Counted from the first letter of the stretch, positions 11,776 to 22,299 are shown. The stretch is 64,000 nucleotides of DNA from Promerops cafer (GCA_013398275.1 VZSE01002451.1:493776-557775); one strand, 5' to 3'. Numbers and translations: made by a program. The notes: generated from the sequence alone by a model not told the origin.

Positions 11776-12304
11776 GCAAAGCTGGGGGAAGCTGTCCTCC
11801 AGCACCCGAGGGGGATGGAGCACGAGAGCCCTGCCAGGATGTTCTGTGTTCCCTCACCACCCAGGGAGTGCTTTGCTGGTACAGTGCGGGGTGTGCAAGA
11901 AAAGGCTGTACCTGAGGAGTGTCACCCCTGTGACACTCCTGCTGCTGTTCCTGCAGCCTTCGCTCACCGTGCTGTCACCAAAGCAGCCAGGGAGAAGGGC
12001 AGGGAGCACCTACGCACCTGGGGTGTTTATGGCCAACAGGAGGGTGGGGAATGAAGGCTCCAGTGTTGGCTAAACATTGCCACGGGGGTGCAAGGTGCTC
12101 TCCAGCAGGAAGTGTTACCACATTGATTGCACATACTCAGCTCCTGCCTGTCCTTCCCGGTGTGGGGGAGTGTGGTGTCTGGGAATGCTGCTTGGATGGG
12201 GCCATGTCCCACTGGGTCCCAGAGGGTGCCCGGGGCAGGATGTCACTCTGTGTCACTGCTCCTATGGCGTGGGGGAACCTGGTAGAGACCCAGAAGCTTT
12301 TACC

Positions 12305-12592
12305 TACAGAACCACAGAATGCTTGGGCTGGGAAAGGACCTTAAAGATCACCTTGTTCTAAGCCCCCTGCCTTGGGCAGGGACACCTTCCAGGTTGCTGC
12401 AAGACCCATCCAACCTGGCCTTGAATGTTTCCAAGGATGGGGCATCCACAGCTTCCCTGGGAAAACTGTGCCAGGGCTTCACAGTCCAAAGTCCCTCCCT
12501 GCTCTCCTGTAGTCTCTGTGCTGGAAAGGGCTCCAAGGTCTCTCTGGAGCCTTCTCTTCTCCAGGCTGAACACTCTCCCAGAATTTCCTCAC
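12305..12592 (-). mobile_element. CR1 LINE, truncated 3' end
   Basis: It begins with ACAGAACCACAGAATG, followed by the diagnostic GGACCTTAAAGATCA, GGGCAGGGACACCTTCC and CTTCTCTTCTCCAGGCTGAA segments. It is inserted in minus orientation between BSND and the tRNA gene and is 5'-truncated, as most CR1 copies are. Confidence 0.9.
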
Positions 12593-12779
12593 AGAAGAGA
12601 TTCCTACCTCATGGCTTGGCACTCACTTTCATTTTTGGCAAAAGAAATCTGTTTTTCAGAAGCATTTCTCCAGGCAGAGGCAGGGGAGGGGGCTGACACG
12701 GGGCCTGGACCCTCTCCCCCACGGAACCCTTCGCGCAGCTGGATGTGCATCCCCCCATGCCTGGCACAGCATCCTTGAG

Positions 12780-13022
12780 CCGAAGGACTCGGCTCCCGCG
12801 CCGGCCGCGGTTAAACATTGTGGGAATCGGGGCATTCCTGCATGGCATTAAGCGCCGCCAGCAGCCCCGGGTCGGGCTCAGCTTCTGCGGGGGGGACCGC
12901 CCGCCCGCCCGCCAGGGACCCCGCGGCTGTTTGCCGATGGCCGGGAAGGGGCTCCGGTGCCGCCCGCGCGGGACGGGGGCAGGCGCGACCCCTTGGCGGC
13001 CCGCGGGAGGGGCGGCAGCAGC
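12780..13022. other. CpG-rich segment upstream of tRNA-Gly
   Basis: High GC and many CpG dinucleotides up to the tRNA gene. It may mark open chromatin around the pol III gene or an unannotated promoter. No coding exon recognised. Confidence 0.5.
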
Positions 13023-13093
13023 GCACCAGTGGTGTAGTGGTATCATGCAAGATTCCCATTCTTGCGACCCGGGTTCGATTCCCGGCTGGTGCA
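13023..13093 (+). tRNA. tRNA-Gly, anticodon CCC
   Basis: A 71-nt cloverleaf. The acceptor arms GCACCAG and CTGGTGC pair at all seven positions, with discriminator A. The D-arm region is TGGTGTAGTGGTATCA (also box A). The anticodon stem CAAGA/TCTTG encloses a loop with CCC. The T-arm CCGGG-TTCGATT-CCCGG is also box B. No CCA is encoded and no intron is present, as expected for a nuclear tRNA-Gly gene. The surrounding 12780-13110 is CpG-rich. The nearest T run, TTTT at about 13180, could be the pol III terminator. The perfect stems argue for a functional gene. Confidence 0.96.
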
Positions 13094-13430
13094 GCGCAGG
13101 GCTCCGCCGACACCTCTGAGCCGTGGCACTGCGGTGTCAGGATGTTCACACCCTTAAAGGTCTCCCAAAATCAGTGAAGTTCCCTTTTACCGCCGGGATG
13201 CTCGGCCCAGCGCACCCAGCCCTGTGCCCGCACCGCCCGAAGCCCCATCTCTCTCTCCCCCGGAGGGCCGGCAGCAGGGATTTAGGAACCCTTCCCCCTT
13301 GTTGAGGTCTCCTCTGCTCTCTCATTCTCTCCCTCCTTTACACAGACACACGCTGGCAGCCCCGCAGGGAGCCAGGACCGAAACTCTTCTGTTCAAGGTG
13401 CAAATTTTAGGCTATTTCTGAATAATTTCT

Positions 13431-13511
13431 CAAAAAAAAAAAAAAAAACAAAAAAACCAAAAAAACCAACCAAACCAAAACACCAAAACCAAAAAAACCC
13501 ACCCAAAAAAA
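13431..13511. repeat. A-rich / (AAAACC)n low-complexity tract
   Basis: An A run grades into AAAAAACC-type units, in intergenic sequence between tRNA-Gly and PCSK9. Confidence 0.8.
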
Positions 13512-14028
13512 ACCACCTTTCTGCATATACCCACTCCTGGAGTGTGAGAGCTGGGCCGGATCCCTTCCCAGGCGCTGGGGCCGGAGGTTCATGCCAAGAC
13601 CTCCACGGGTTCCTCAGCACGTGGGGATACACGTGGAATTGGGGGGACCTCCGCCACCCCCCCGCCTCTTTGGGCTCCTTCCATCCTTCCCTGGGACACA
13701 GATTGTCCCCTGTGCAAAAACGGAGGAACGACTGCAGGGAGAGGGAGACTGCCCCCCTTGAGACGGGGTCCCCCCGTGCTCAGCTGTCTCACAGAAGCCT
13801 CCTGAGACCCCAGTGGTGCGTTGTGGGACTTAGCAGCACTGAGGAAGCTGAGCCAAAAATCAGGAGTGAGACTTGTCCCCATGATCAGTGTCCTGAACGC
13901 CGACCCCTTCCAGTGTCAGCTCTCTGCAGCAGAGTGGGTGACAAGAAGGGTCTGGTGTCCCTGCTGAACCAGAGTTCATGCACCCACCTGAGGTCTCATT
14001 AAAAAATCAACACTTCCCCTACAAACTG

Positions 14029-14352
14029 TTCACATCCATATTAAGCACACACATCCATATAAACCATGCACATCCATATAAACCAGGCACATCCTCATAA
14101 AACATGCACACCTATATAAAACATTAAAGTCCATGCAAACCATACACATAATTATAAAACATGTTCATCCATTTAAAACACAAACGTGCATACAAACCAC
14201 ACACACCCATATAAAACATATATATGCATACAAAGCATACACATAATTATAATATGTACACCATGTAAAACATATATTCATACGAACCATACACATCCAC
14301 ACGAAACACACACATCTGTATAAAACATGTGCATCCATATAAACATATAACC
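14029..14352. repeat. About 20-bp degenerate tandem repeat, AT-rich
   Basis: Many diverged copies of a unit like CACATCCATATAAAACATG. It sits upstream of the GC-rich PCSK9 promoter. The TATAAA strings inside are part of the repeat and are not evidence of a promoter. Confidence 0.8.
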
Positions 14353-14789
14353 TCTGAGGAGCTTATAAATAACCAGCCAAAACCACAAATATATTCCTAT
14401 TTCCCTGAAAAGCCGGGAGCAGGGATGAGGTTTGCCGGCGGTCACTGGGGATGTGGGGCAGTGTGGGATGCTGCGGGAGGGCAGAGGTGGGAAGGGGCGT
14501 GGAGACCCGCGGGAAAGCGCCGATATCATCCCGCAGAAAGAGCATTTGCGACGTGTGACGACTCTGTAAAAAATGCCCAAACGGGATTAGAGGATTTCAC
14601 GGGAATTTATTCGTGGAGTGAGGCAGTAGGAGGCACATTAAAGCTCTCAGCCCTTTCTGAAAACAGTCCTTGAGCGGCTGCGCTTTGCTCGCCAGAGCCC
14701 CCAGCGATCCGCCGGGACTCGGGGTGAGCAGCGGCCCCATTTGCCCTCTCCCCGCGGCCCCACCGCCCCGCGCCCCCTCCCGCGGCCCC

Positions 14790-14803
14790 GTTAATGCTTA
14801 ACC
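14790..14803 (+). promoter_or_regulatory. PCSK9: HNF1 binding site of PCSK9 promoter
   Basis: GTTAATGCTTAACC is a near-palindromic HNF1 site. Human PCSK9 has a very similar GTTAATGTTTAATC in its proximal promoter, just upstream of the sterol element. Here it lies 30 bases upstream of the SRE, close to the human spacing as I recall it. It implies HNF1-dependent liver and gut expression. Confidence 0.85.
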
Positions 14804-14833
14804 CGCCCGGCTGCCCCGATGGGGCCGGCGGCC

Positions 14834-14843
14834 GTGGCGTGAT
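14834..14843 (+). promoter_or_regulatory. PCSK9: Sterol regulatory element (SREBP site) of PCSK9
   Basis: GTGGCGTGAT equals the functional SRE of the human PCSK9 promoter as recalled. It is followed directly by a GC box, CCCCGCCCC (14844-14852), a likely Sp1 site. The set HNF1-SRE-GC box predicts SREBP2 induction when cholesterol is low, as in mammals. Confidence 0.85.
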
Positions 14844-14867
14844 CCCCGCCCCGGCGCGCTGAGCCCC

Positions 14868-14868
14868 N
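14868..14868. other. Ambiguous base marking a collapsed assembly gap
   Basis: A single N lies 24 bases after the PCSK9 SRE, while readable PCSK9 coding sequence begins immediately after it. The transcription start, 5' UTR, ATG and signal peptide expected in between are absent. Frames from the nearby ATGs (14794, 14819) stop within 70 bases. The simplest reading is lost GC-rich sequence of unknown length. Confidence 0.75.
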
Positions 14869-17800
14869 CTGGCCCCCGGGGCGGCCGAGGAGGGGGAAGC
14901 CGCCGTCGGGGCCGCCCCTCCGGGACCCGCTGCTTTCCATCGCGCCGCCAAGGTGAGGAGCGTGGGGTGGGGGGACAGCCACGCTCCTGTGTGTGTCCCC
15001 CGAGCCCCAGCCCGGTGCTCGTGTCCCCGCAGGCGTCCTGGCGGCTGCCCGGGCGCTACGTGGTGATGCTGCGGGCGGGCAGCGAGGCCGAGCTGCGAGG
15101 CACGGCCCGGCGGCTGCAGGCCCGGGCGGCTCGGCGGGGACACCTGGCCGAGCTGCTGCACGTCTTCCACCTCCTGCCCGCCTTCCTGGTGAGGATGAGC
15201 AGCGACGTCCTGGACACGGTACGTGGAGTGGAGGACAGGGTCGTGGCGGGGGACGGTGGGCGCTGGCGGGAGTGGCAGCCCCAGCCTTGGGGGGAAACAG
15301 GAGCTTTGTGTCCTACCCTCAGGCGCTGAGGCTGCCGCACGTGAAGTACATTGAGGAGGATGCCTACGTCTTTGCCCAGAGCATTCCCTGGAACCTGGGC
15401 AGGATCGTGCCGCCGCAGCCCAGCTCAGGCGCCTACAGCCCTCCCAGTAAGCGCTGGGGCGTGTGAGAGAGGCGACTCTTTGAGGAAGAGTCAGGCCCCC
15501 TCTCCTTAACTTGAGGGATGGGAATATTCCTCTGCCCCACTGTGCTGCGGGTCTGGAGCTGCATTTTGGGAGCAACCCAGGTGGCCTGTGCTGACCGTGA
15601 TGGTGGTTGCCTTTCTCCCCCATTGCACCCCTGGCAGATAAAGGTGACCTGGTCGAGATTTACCTGCTGGACACCAGTGTGCAGAGCTCCCACCGGGAGA
15701 TCGAGGGCAGGGTGACAGTGACTGGCTTCGAGAGCATCCCTGAGGAGGATGGCACCCACTTCCACAGGCAGGTGAGTGCTGAGGTGCCACATGCTGCATC
15801 CTGGCCAAAGCACCCCCTGCATCCACCAAATCCTGGCCAGGCTTGTGAGGCTTTCCAGGACATGGGAGACACTTGGCCAGGACCAAAATGCTGGGCAGGA
15901 CGGGCAACAGGAGCTGTGGTCCTGGGGGATATTGGGACCCTCAAGGTGGTCTATTTGGAGATATGGCTGAGTCAGGCAGGGCTTCTTTCTAGGGAAGTGT
16001 TCTAGGGTAGCACGGGTGTGTGTCAGGTAAGAGGGAATCAAGGTGGGAAGGCGTGGGGGGACGCTGCGGGATTGCAAACCTCCTTTGATGCCGTGGGCTG
16101 GGGCATGCAACCGCGGTGCCTGTGCCAGGCCAGCAGGTGTGACAGCCACGGGACCCACGTGGCCGGGGTGCTGAGCGGGCGCGACGCCGGCGTGGCCACG
16201 GGCGCCAACATCCGCAGCCTCCGCGTGCTGAACTGCCAGGGGAAGGGCACCGTCAGCGGGACCCTCATGGGTGAGTGACCCCACGCCCCGGAGAGCAGCA
16301 GGATCCCTCCCGGAGCTTCCTGCGATGGTGTCTTGCCCCTCCCAGCACTGGAGTTCATCAAGAGGACGCGGGAGGCTCAGCCGTACGCGCCGCTGCTGGT
16401 GCTGCTGCCCTTGGCCGGCGCCCAGAGCCCCGCGCTGAACGCGGGCTGCCGCCGGATGGCGCGGATGGGAGCCGTGCTGGTGGCGGCTGCCGGCAACTAC
16501 AGGGACGATGCCTGCCTCTACTCGCCTGCGTCCGAGCCGGAGGTACGGGCTGTGGGGGACCCCTGAGGCTTGGGTGCCACCTCATCCCCTCCAGCCCCGG
16601 GTCAGCGGCGTGGGCTGGGGCTGGGCGTGCCATCCCTGCCGTGCTCCCCTGTCACTGTCAGGTCATCACGGTCGGTGCCACCGACAGCGAGGACCAACCT
16701 GCCTCTATCGGCACCCTGGGAACCAACTTTGGTCGCTGCGTGGACCTGTTTGCCCCGGGGGACGACATCATCGGCGCCTCCAGCGACTGCAGCACGTGTT
16801 TCACAGCGCGGAGCGGCACGTCGCAGGCGGCCGCACATGTGGCAGGCGAGCTGCGCTTCGAGGGGCGGGGAGGGCCGGCCCTCCGCTTGCTGATGGGACA
16901 CAGGGCTTCAGGCATGCCTGAGCTGGGGGCGTTGCTGTGTTCCATGACGCATGGGTTGGGTTTGGTTCGTCTCATTCGGGCGCTGCCGCCTGCACAGCGC
17001 TCCCGCACCCCGTGCGTGTGGGCGATGGGCTGCAGAGATGCCTCCTCCCGTCCCTCGGGAGTCGTGCTGCCCCGGGGAGCGCTGCGTAGGTGGCCGTGTC
17101 CCCTCTGGTCCTCACTGCGGCCTCCTGGGCTCTTGCAGGCATCGCGGCCGTGCTGCTCAGCGCCGAGCCCCACCTGAGCCCGGCCGAGCTCCGGCAGAGC
17201 CTCCTGCACTTCTCCACCAAGAACGTCATGGACACGGCGTGGATCCCCGAGGAGCAGCGCCTCCAGACACCCAACAGTGTGGCTGGGCTGCCCACCCGGC
17301 TGGGGGCAGGTGAGGGCCTCGCTGCCTGCTGGGTGCTCGGCAGAGCTCTGCCCTTACGGGAAAGCAGTGCCAGGCTGAAAGCGCCGTGTGTCAGCAGGGA
17401 ATGTCCCCTGAGCTGTGCCGGGGACGGCTGAGCCTGGCTGCAGCCACTTGCATGGACGGGCGGAGATGGAGCCTGGTGGGTGCCGTGGGCGCTGGGTGAC
17501 ACTGTGGGTGTCACTGTGGGTGATGCTGTGGGTGACACTGTGGGTGACGCTGTGGGTGGCACTGTGGGTGACGCTGTGGGTGACGCTGTGGGTGTCACTG
17601 TGGGTGACGCTGTGGGTGTCACTGTGGGTGACGCTGTGGGTGACGCTGTGGGTGACACTTGTGGGTGTCACTGTGGGTGACGCTGTGGGTGTCACTGTGG
17701 GTGACGCTGTGGGTGACGCTGTGGGTGACACTGTGGGTGTCCCCCGCCGCTGACGCCCCGGCCCCGTTGCAGAGGAGCAGCTGCTCTGCCGCTCGGTGTG

Positions 17801-19039
17801 GTCGGCGCGCTCGGGGCTCGCCCGGCACGCCACGGCTGTGGCTCGCTGCGCCGGCACCGAGGAGATGCTCAGCTGCTCCAGCTTCTCCCGCAGCGGCAGC
17901 GGGCTCGGGGAGCACATGGAGGTGAGCAGAGCGTGTGGAGGCGGAGGTGCTGCCCCTGGAGGGGTGTCCCCAGCCCCCCGAGCCCCGGTGACGCTGTGCT
18001 GCCCCATCCGCAGGACAAGGACGGGCAGAAGCAGTGCGTGGCCCACAGCGCGTTCCGGGCCCAGGGGGTTTATGCCATCGCCAGGTGCTGCACGTGGCCC
18101 AGGGCTGAATGCCAGATCAACGCCGGCTCTCCGGCGGCCGAGGGGGCCGAGTGCTCCCCAGGACACCACGTGCTGACTGGTAACACCCAACACACGGGGT
18201 TACAGACCTTTGAGCCTGATGGACAAGGGTGTTTCTTCCGGAAAAACTCTGGGATTTGGGGGTAAAAGGCTGGGTGTGGTTGCTGGGGTGGCGGGGAAGG
18301 GGTGCATATGCTGTGTGCATGGAGGGGGGAAGAGTCAGGGCTCTCTCGGGACATCCTTGGCACCAGTGTGTGCACTGGGATCCTGCCATGGCTGCCCTGT
18401 GCCAATATCCCCTCTCCTCCGGGCAGGGTGCAGTTTCCACTCCCCATCCGTGGTGCTGGGTGCCGGTGGCAGGCCCGTGGTGGGGCTGGGGAGGGGCCCC
18501 AGCCGCTGTGCCAGCAGGACAGAGGTGATGGCACACGCCTTGTGCTGCCCCGCTGCCAGCCTCGAGTGCCGGCTGAAGGAGCACACGGCCCCCGAACCCC
18601 AGGAGAAGGTAGGCATGGGCCATGCTCCTCTGCCGTGCTGCTGTCTTTGTCTCTGCCTGTCCCTCTGCCACCCTGATGGGTTTAGGGTTGGCTTCAGCCC
18701 ATTGTGGCTGTCCCAACCCCAGCCTTCACTGCTGTCCCCACCCATAATGGGACACCCCATCCAGCTGGGTGACAGCAGTCGCATCACGCGGGACTGTGGG
18801 GACACCAGGGACAGGCAGGCCCCTGGCCCTTTGCTGACCCATGCACGGTGACCTCTCCTCCTCCCCGTTAGGTGACAGTGTCCTGTGACGACGGCTGGGT
18901 GCTGACGGGCTGTAACGCCCTGTCCCAGAGCCCTGGCTCCGTGGGAGCCTACGCCGTGGACAACTCCTGCGTGGCAGCCGCTGTCCCTGGCAGCAGCGCC
19001 GCCGTGGCCATCGCCATTTGCTGCCGGAGCCGGCAGTAG
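14869..19039 (+). CDS. PCSK9: PCSK9, secreted proprotein convertase that degrades LDL receptor (5' end missing)
   Basis: Exon 1 remnant 14869-14952, then 15033-15218, 15323-15446, 15638-15771, 16129-16270, 16346-16542, 16662-16845, 17139-17309, 17773-17921, 18014-18179, 18427-18608 and 18872-19039. Exons 2-12 encode 600 aa in one frame (human 623). The prodomain, subtilisin-like catalytic domain and Cys-rich C-terminal domain are all present. Visible catalytic residues are D in YLLDTS, H in DSHGTHVAG, N of the oxyanion hole in AAGNYRDDA, and S in SGTSQAAAH. The autocleavage site VFAQ|SIPW is intact. The LDLR EGF-A contact SSDCSTCF (human D374 region) is kept. The furin site reads HFHR instead of RFHR. 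The human N533 glycosylation site is lost. Exon 1 ends FHRAAK like human FHRCAK. Its upstream part is lost at N 14868. The exon-7 donor is GC, not GT. The gene appears intact apart from the assembly gap. Confidence 0.95.
17493..17740. repeat. 12-bp minisatellite in PCSK9 intron 8
   Basis: About 20 copies of TGTGGGTGACGC with variants (GACACT, GTCACT, GATGCT). One copy carries an extra T near 17660. The period is divisible by three, so all frames stay open and yield repetitive spurious peptides on both strands. It lies wholly between the exons ending at 17309 and starting at 17773. Confidence 0.95.
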
Positions 19040-19912
19040 GGACGGGCTGAGCTGCAGAGGCTGTTCCTGGGGCACAGCAGGGCTGGAGGCTTTGCTGGAC
19101 CCGTGTGCCCTGGCTCGGTGCCTTTCCAGGGCTTCCAGAACAATCCATGCTCCGACATGCAGCTGATGACCTCCACACTTGGGCTGCCGTGCTGGTGGGG
19201 GATGAACTTGTCTGCCCCTGCACACAGCAGGGTCAGGATCCAGGGCCAGCATCCAGGATGGCTCTCCAAGAGCTCTCCAAGCATCCCCCATGCAGCTGGA
19301 GCCCTGTCCCACCACTGGAGTCATCCCAGAATCCTTTCCCTGCCATGCACCGGGTCTTCACATAAACACCTGGATGGAGCAAGCCATGGGGTTGTCACCC
19401 AACATGGGAAAAATCCACCACCTTTTAAAAGAAAATAACTATTGTGAGGATCACTCCTTCCTTTCCTGGTTAGTTGCTCATTAGTTGTCAGCTAATGCTG
19501 CTTAGCACCTGGAAAATCTTAGTTTAGCCATTTTGGGGCAGTTTTATAATTGCCCAGTCGTATTCCTAGGAGACTGCTTTACTTTGGAGTCAAGTGTAAG
19601 GGCTTTAGTTTAAACAGCCTGCTTGGTTAATTAGATTTTTATCTGCATTGCTACAGTCAGCTACTGCTTCATTAGTGCTGTTTTTGTTGTTAAGTCAAAC
19701 TTAATGATCTGCTGGTGTTATGTGTTAACAGTTTCAGGTCTTCCCAGGACACATAGAACTATAGGAGGCTGTCATTCCTTAAAAAAAACCAGAAGAAAAA
19801 GCTTTCGTAGCACCTTAGTTTTTACATTTGTACCTTAAATATTTACTTGGAGTTTTATAAATGAACATTTTATAAACGTCTTTTTAAAATAAAATTCATA
19901 GACCTGTGCTCT
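19040..19912 (+). other. PCSK9: PCSK9 3' UTR
   Basis: From the TAG at 19037-19039 to shortly after the AATAAA at 19888-19893, about 870 bases. The second half is AT-rich and marks the composition switch toward USP24. Confidence 0.75.
19888..19893 (+). terminator. PCSK9: PCSK9 polyadenylation signal AATAAA
   Basis: AATAAA followed within 20-30 bases by a GT-rich stretch (TGTGCTCTTGTGGTCGG), the usual downstream element. Confidence 0.8.
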
Positions 19913-21649
19913 TGTGGTCGGTCCTTTGTCTGGCTTCATAGACATCCCCCTGGGGAACTGGTCTGGAAGAGGGAAGGGGAACCCATCCAGCAGAGCTCTG
20001 CTTTGTTAGTGAGCAGCCCCAGGCCCCCACGTGAGATCTGATCCCTGCCTGGCATCCAAGGTGCTCCTGGATGATGCCTGGCAGCTTTGGGAGTTGGCAC
20101 AGGCAGCACAGGACCCTCGCCCACAGCTGGGCTGTGCTCTGGGACCGTGTTGGCCCCACACAGGCAAGACCACAAATTTGTTTTAACAACAGCAGTGCAG
20201 GGCAGGAGCTTCCAGTTATGGAAACAAACATCACCCAGCTTTGGGAATGTGCCCTTGAACTTGGGCTGCTGCTGTTCTTCACTTGGGAAGGGCTGGAGCC
20301 CCAAGGAGACAAAGCTTGGCTCAGAGAGATGCCAACAGCAGGGAAAGGCTGAGAAGCACCAGAAGCCACCAAAACTGGGTCTCACTTTGCTTTCAGTGTT
20401 TAGCAGCCTCCTGGTACTACAATATATAATTTTTGTGGTGTTATCTGAGGATAGATGAAAAAAATGCAGTTTGATACCACAAGCTCCGGGTTAACCTGTC
20501 AGACTTGGTGGGGCTGGGTGTTTTTCCCAATCCAAAAGCCCCCTGCAGCTCTGTTACTCTGGCTTTAATTGGCAATAGAAGACAAACCCAGCACAAAACA
20601 CCACTTTGAAAGGTTGAAACTAATTCTAACTTGTTAACTAAAGCTGGCAAAAGCCCAACCCTAATCTAAACATGTAATTATATAACATGGACATAACTAC
20701 AGCCCATAATTTTGTCAGCTGTGAATTTTGCACAAAGAAGCAGAAAAGGAAAAGGGATGTCAGCCTGAGAGCTCCTGGACAGCTCTGATACCGAGGGTGA
20801 TTTTTCAGCAGACTCCTCGGGCTGTCACCTCTCAAAACACACATCAGGATTTCAGCTCTGCTGCCTTCCCTGTGAAAGGGGAGCATCCAGCACAAGGTGT
20901 GAGCATGTTCCACGCCTGACAAGCCAGACAAAGCTCCCCCAGCTCAGTTCAAGCCTTCATAAGCCTGGTGGAAGGTAACAATATTAAAAGATTAGCCCTT
21001 GCTTTGTGCCTTGTATGTGGGTAGGTGGAAAAGCCTCTCACGTTCAGGAAAGCAGGGCTGATCCCAGGGACACTGATCTCAGTCCTGGCAGCAGTTTGCA
21101 ATGCCCAGTCCGTGCTCCCAGGACCACCAGGGGAGAGCAGAGGCTGGGTAAGGCTGGAAAAGTGAAAGTCCTTGTCCTTAAAACAGGAGACAAAGGCAGA
21201 GTGGGGATGGTAGCCCTGGCTGTAGCTCCTGGTTCCCAAATTAGTGAAAAATGGAACAGCAGCTCCATGTGCACCTCTCTGCCCCTTGCCCCTGTGGGAG
21301 GCAGGAGGAATTCACGCCCAGCTCGCCCACAAATCTTGGCTGTGACACCAAATCCGCTCTGATCCCCCCTGTGAGCGTGACCAGGGTAAATCACTGAGCT
21401 CAGGAGAAGCTGCACAGAGGCACAGATGAGACAGTGCCCCAGCACATGCCGTGGCATAAGGATATAGAGCAGGGCAGCTCCAGGGCCACTCAGCTGCTTC
21501 CACTGACTCTGGACAGGAGCCAGAACAGCAATCAGGGCACCCTTGAGGAGCTCAGCACCTGCAGGGCTGGCCCAAGGAGGTTCAGGATAAGAGGATCAAC
21601 AAGACAAGAGTGTAGCAGTGTGTGTGCACAGTCTAAAGATGACACTAGT
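19913..21649. other. Intergenic region between convergent PCSK9 and USP24
   Basis: No coding exon, RNA gene or repeat family recognised. Open frames are short and unsupported. Both flanking genes end here, so transcription from the two sides converges. Confidence 0.6.
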
Positions 21650-21668
21650 TTTCTGTGAAAGGAATAAC

Positions 21669-21674
21669 TTTATT
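21669..21674 (-). terminator. USP24: USP24 polyadenylation signal (AATAAA on minus strand)
   Basis: TTTATT on + is AATAAA on the minus strand, 2.7 kb below the USP24 stop. The mRNA probably ends near 21650. Other AATAAA-type hexamers within the 3' UTR may give shorter forms. Confidence 0.6.
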
Positions 21675-22299
21675 CCATTGACCAGGAATCCCAAGACTGT
21701 TCATCAAGACTGCCTATTTCTCCAGTGCCAAATGTCTACGCATTAATTGGACAGTGTCTCCCCGAGTGCTCACAGGCAGGCTGCCGTGGCTCCTCCTCAC
21801 TGAACATTTTGTAAGCTGTATAAAAACATTTTCATCCAAAAAGATTGGCAGTAAAAATTACAACATATAAATGCATCACAATTTACACAAAAACTAGTTT
21901 GGATTTTTTTTTTTTTTTTTTTTTTGTTGTTGAACTCTATTTTCCAAAAAATAATCTTCAGCAGGTTCAAATGACAGCAGCTGGAAACAAAAATAAGTGA
22001 CCAAGTATCATCTTATTGCAAATTATAACCACTGACTTTGTACAAGCGTGAGCAGAACCATGAAAAAGTTTGTATTGGTTTCAAGTATACAGTGGTGATG
22101 AGGCACCCTGATGCAATTCCCACCAATGCTTCCTGGGCCTGTGGCTGTCGAGGATGTTGTTTCCATAGGAAATAACAGGAACCTGAAGTGACAAGTGGTG
22201 CCAACCCATAGGAACATGCCCAGCTTCTCCCACCACCATCACCGCTGTGTACTGACTCCTTGGGAAGATTCATGACCCCTCAGCAAAGCATTTGGGGGT

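Noticed and set aside
14029..14352. Multiple TATAAA strings as promoters
   Set aside because: They are units of a tandem repeat, with no gene start downstream.
14794..14862. ATG at 14794 or 14819 as the PCSK9 start
   Set aside because: The first lies inside the HNF1 site and its frame stops at 14860. The second stops after seven codons. Both are promoter sequence.
17354..18193. Long minus-strand open frame with Ser-Pro-Thr repeats over PCSK9
   Set aside because: It is created by the 12-bp minisatellite, whose period keeps all frames open. It also overlaps real PCSK9 exons on the other strand.
20387..21239. Small open frames between PCSK9 and USP24
   Set aside because: Short, overlapping on both strands, no recognisable domain and no splice context.
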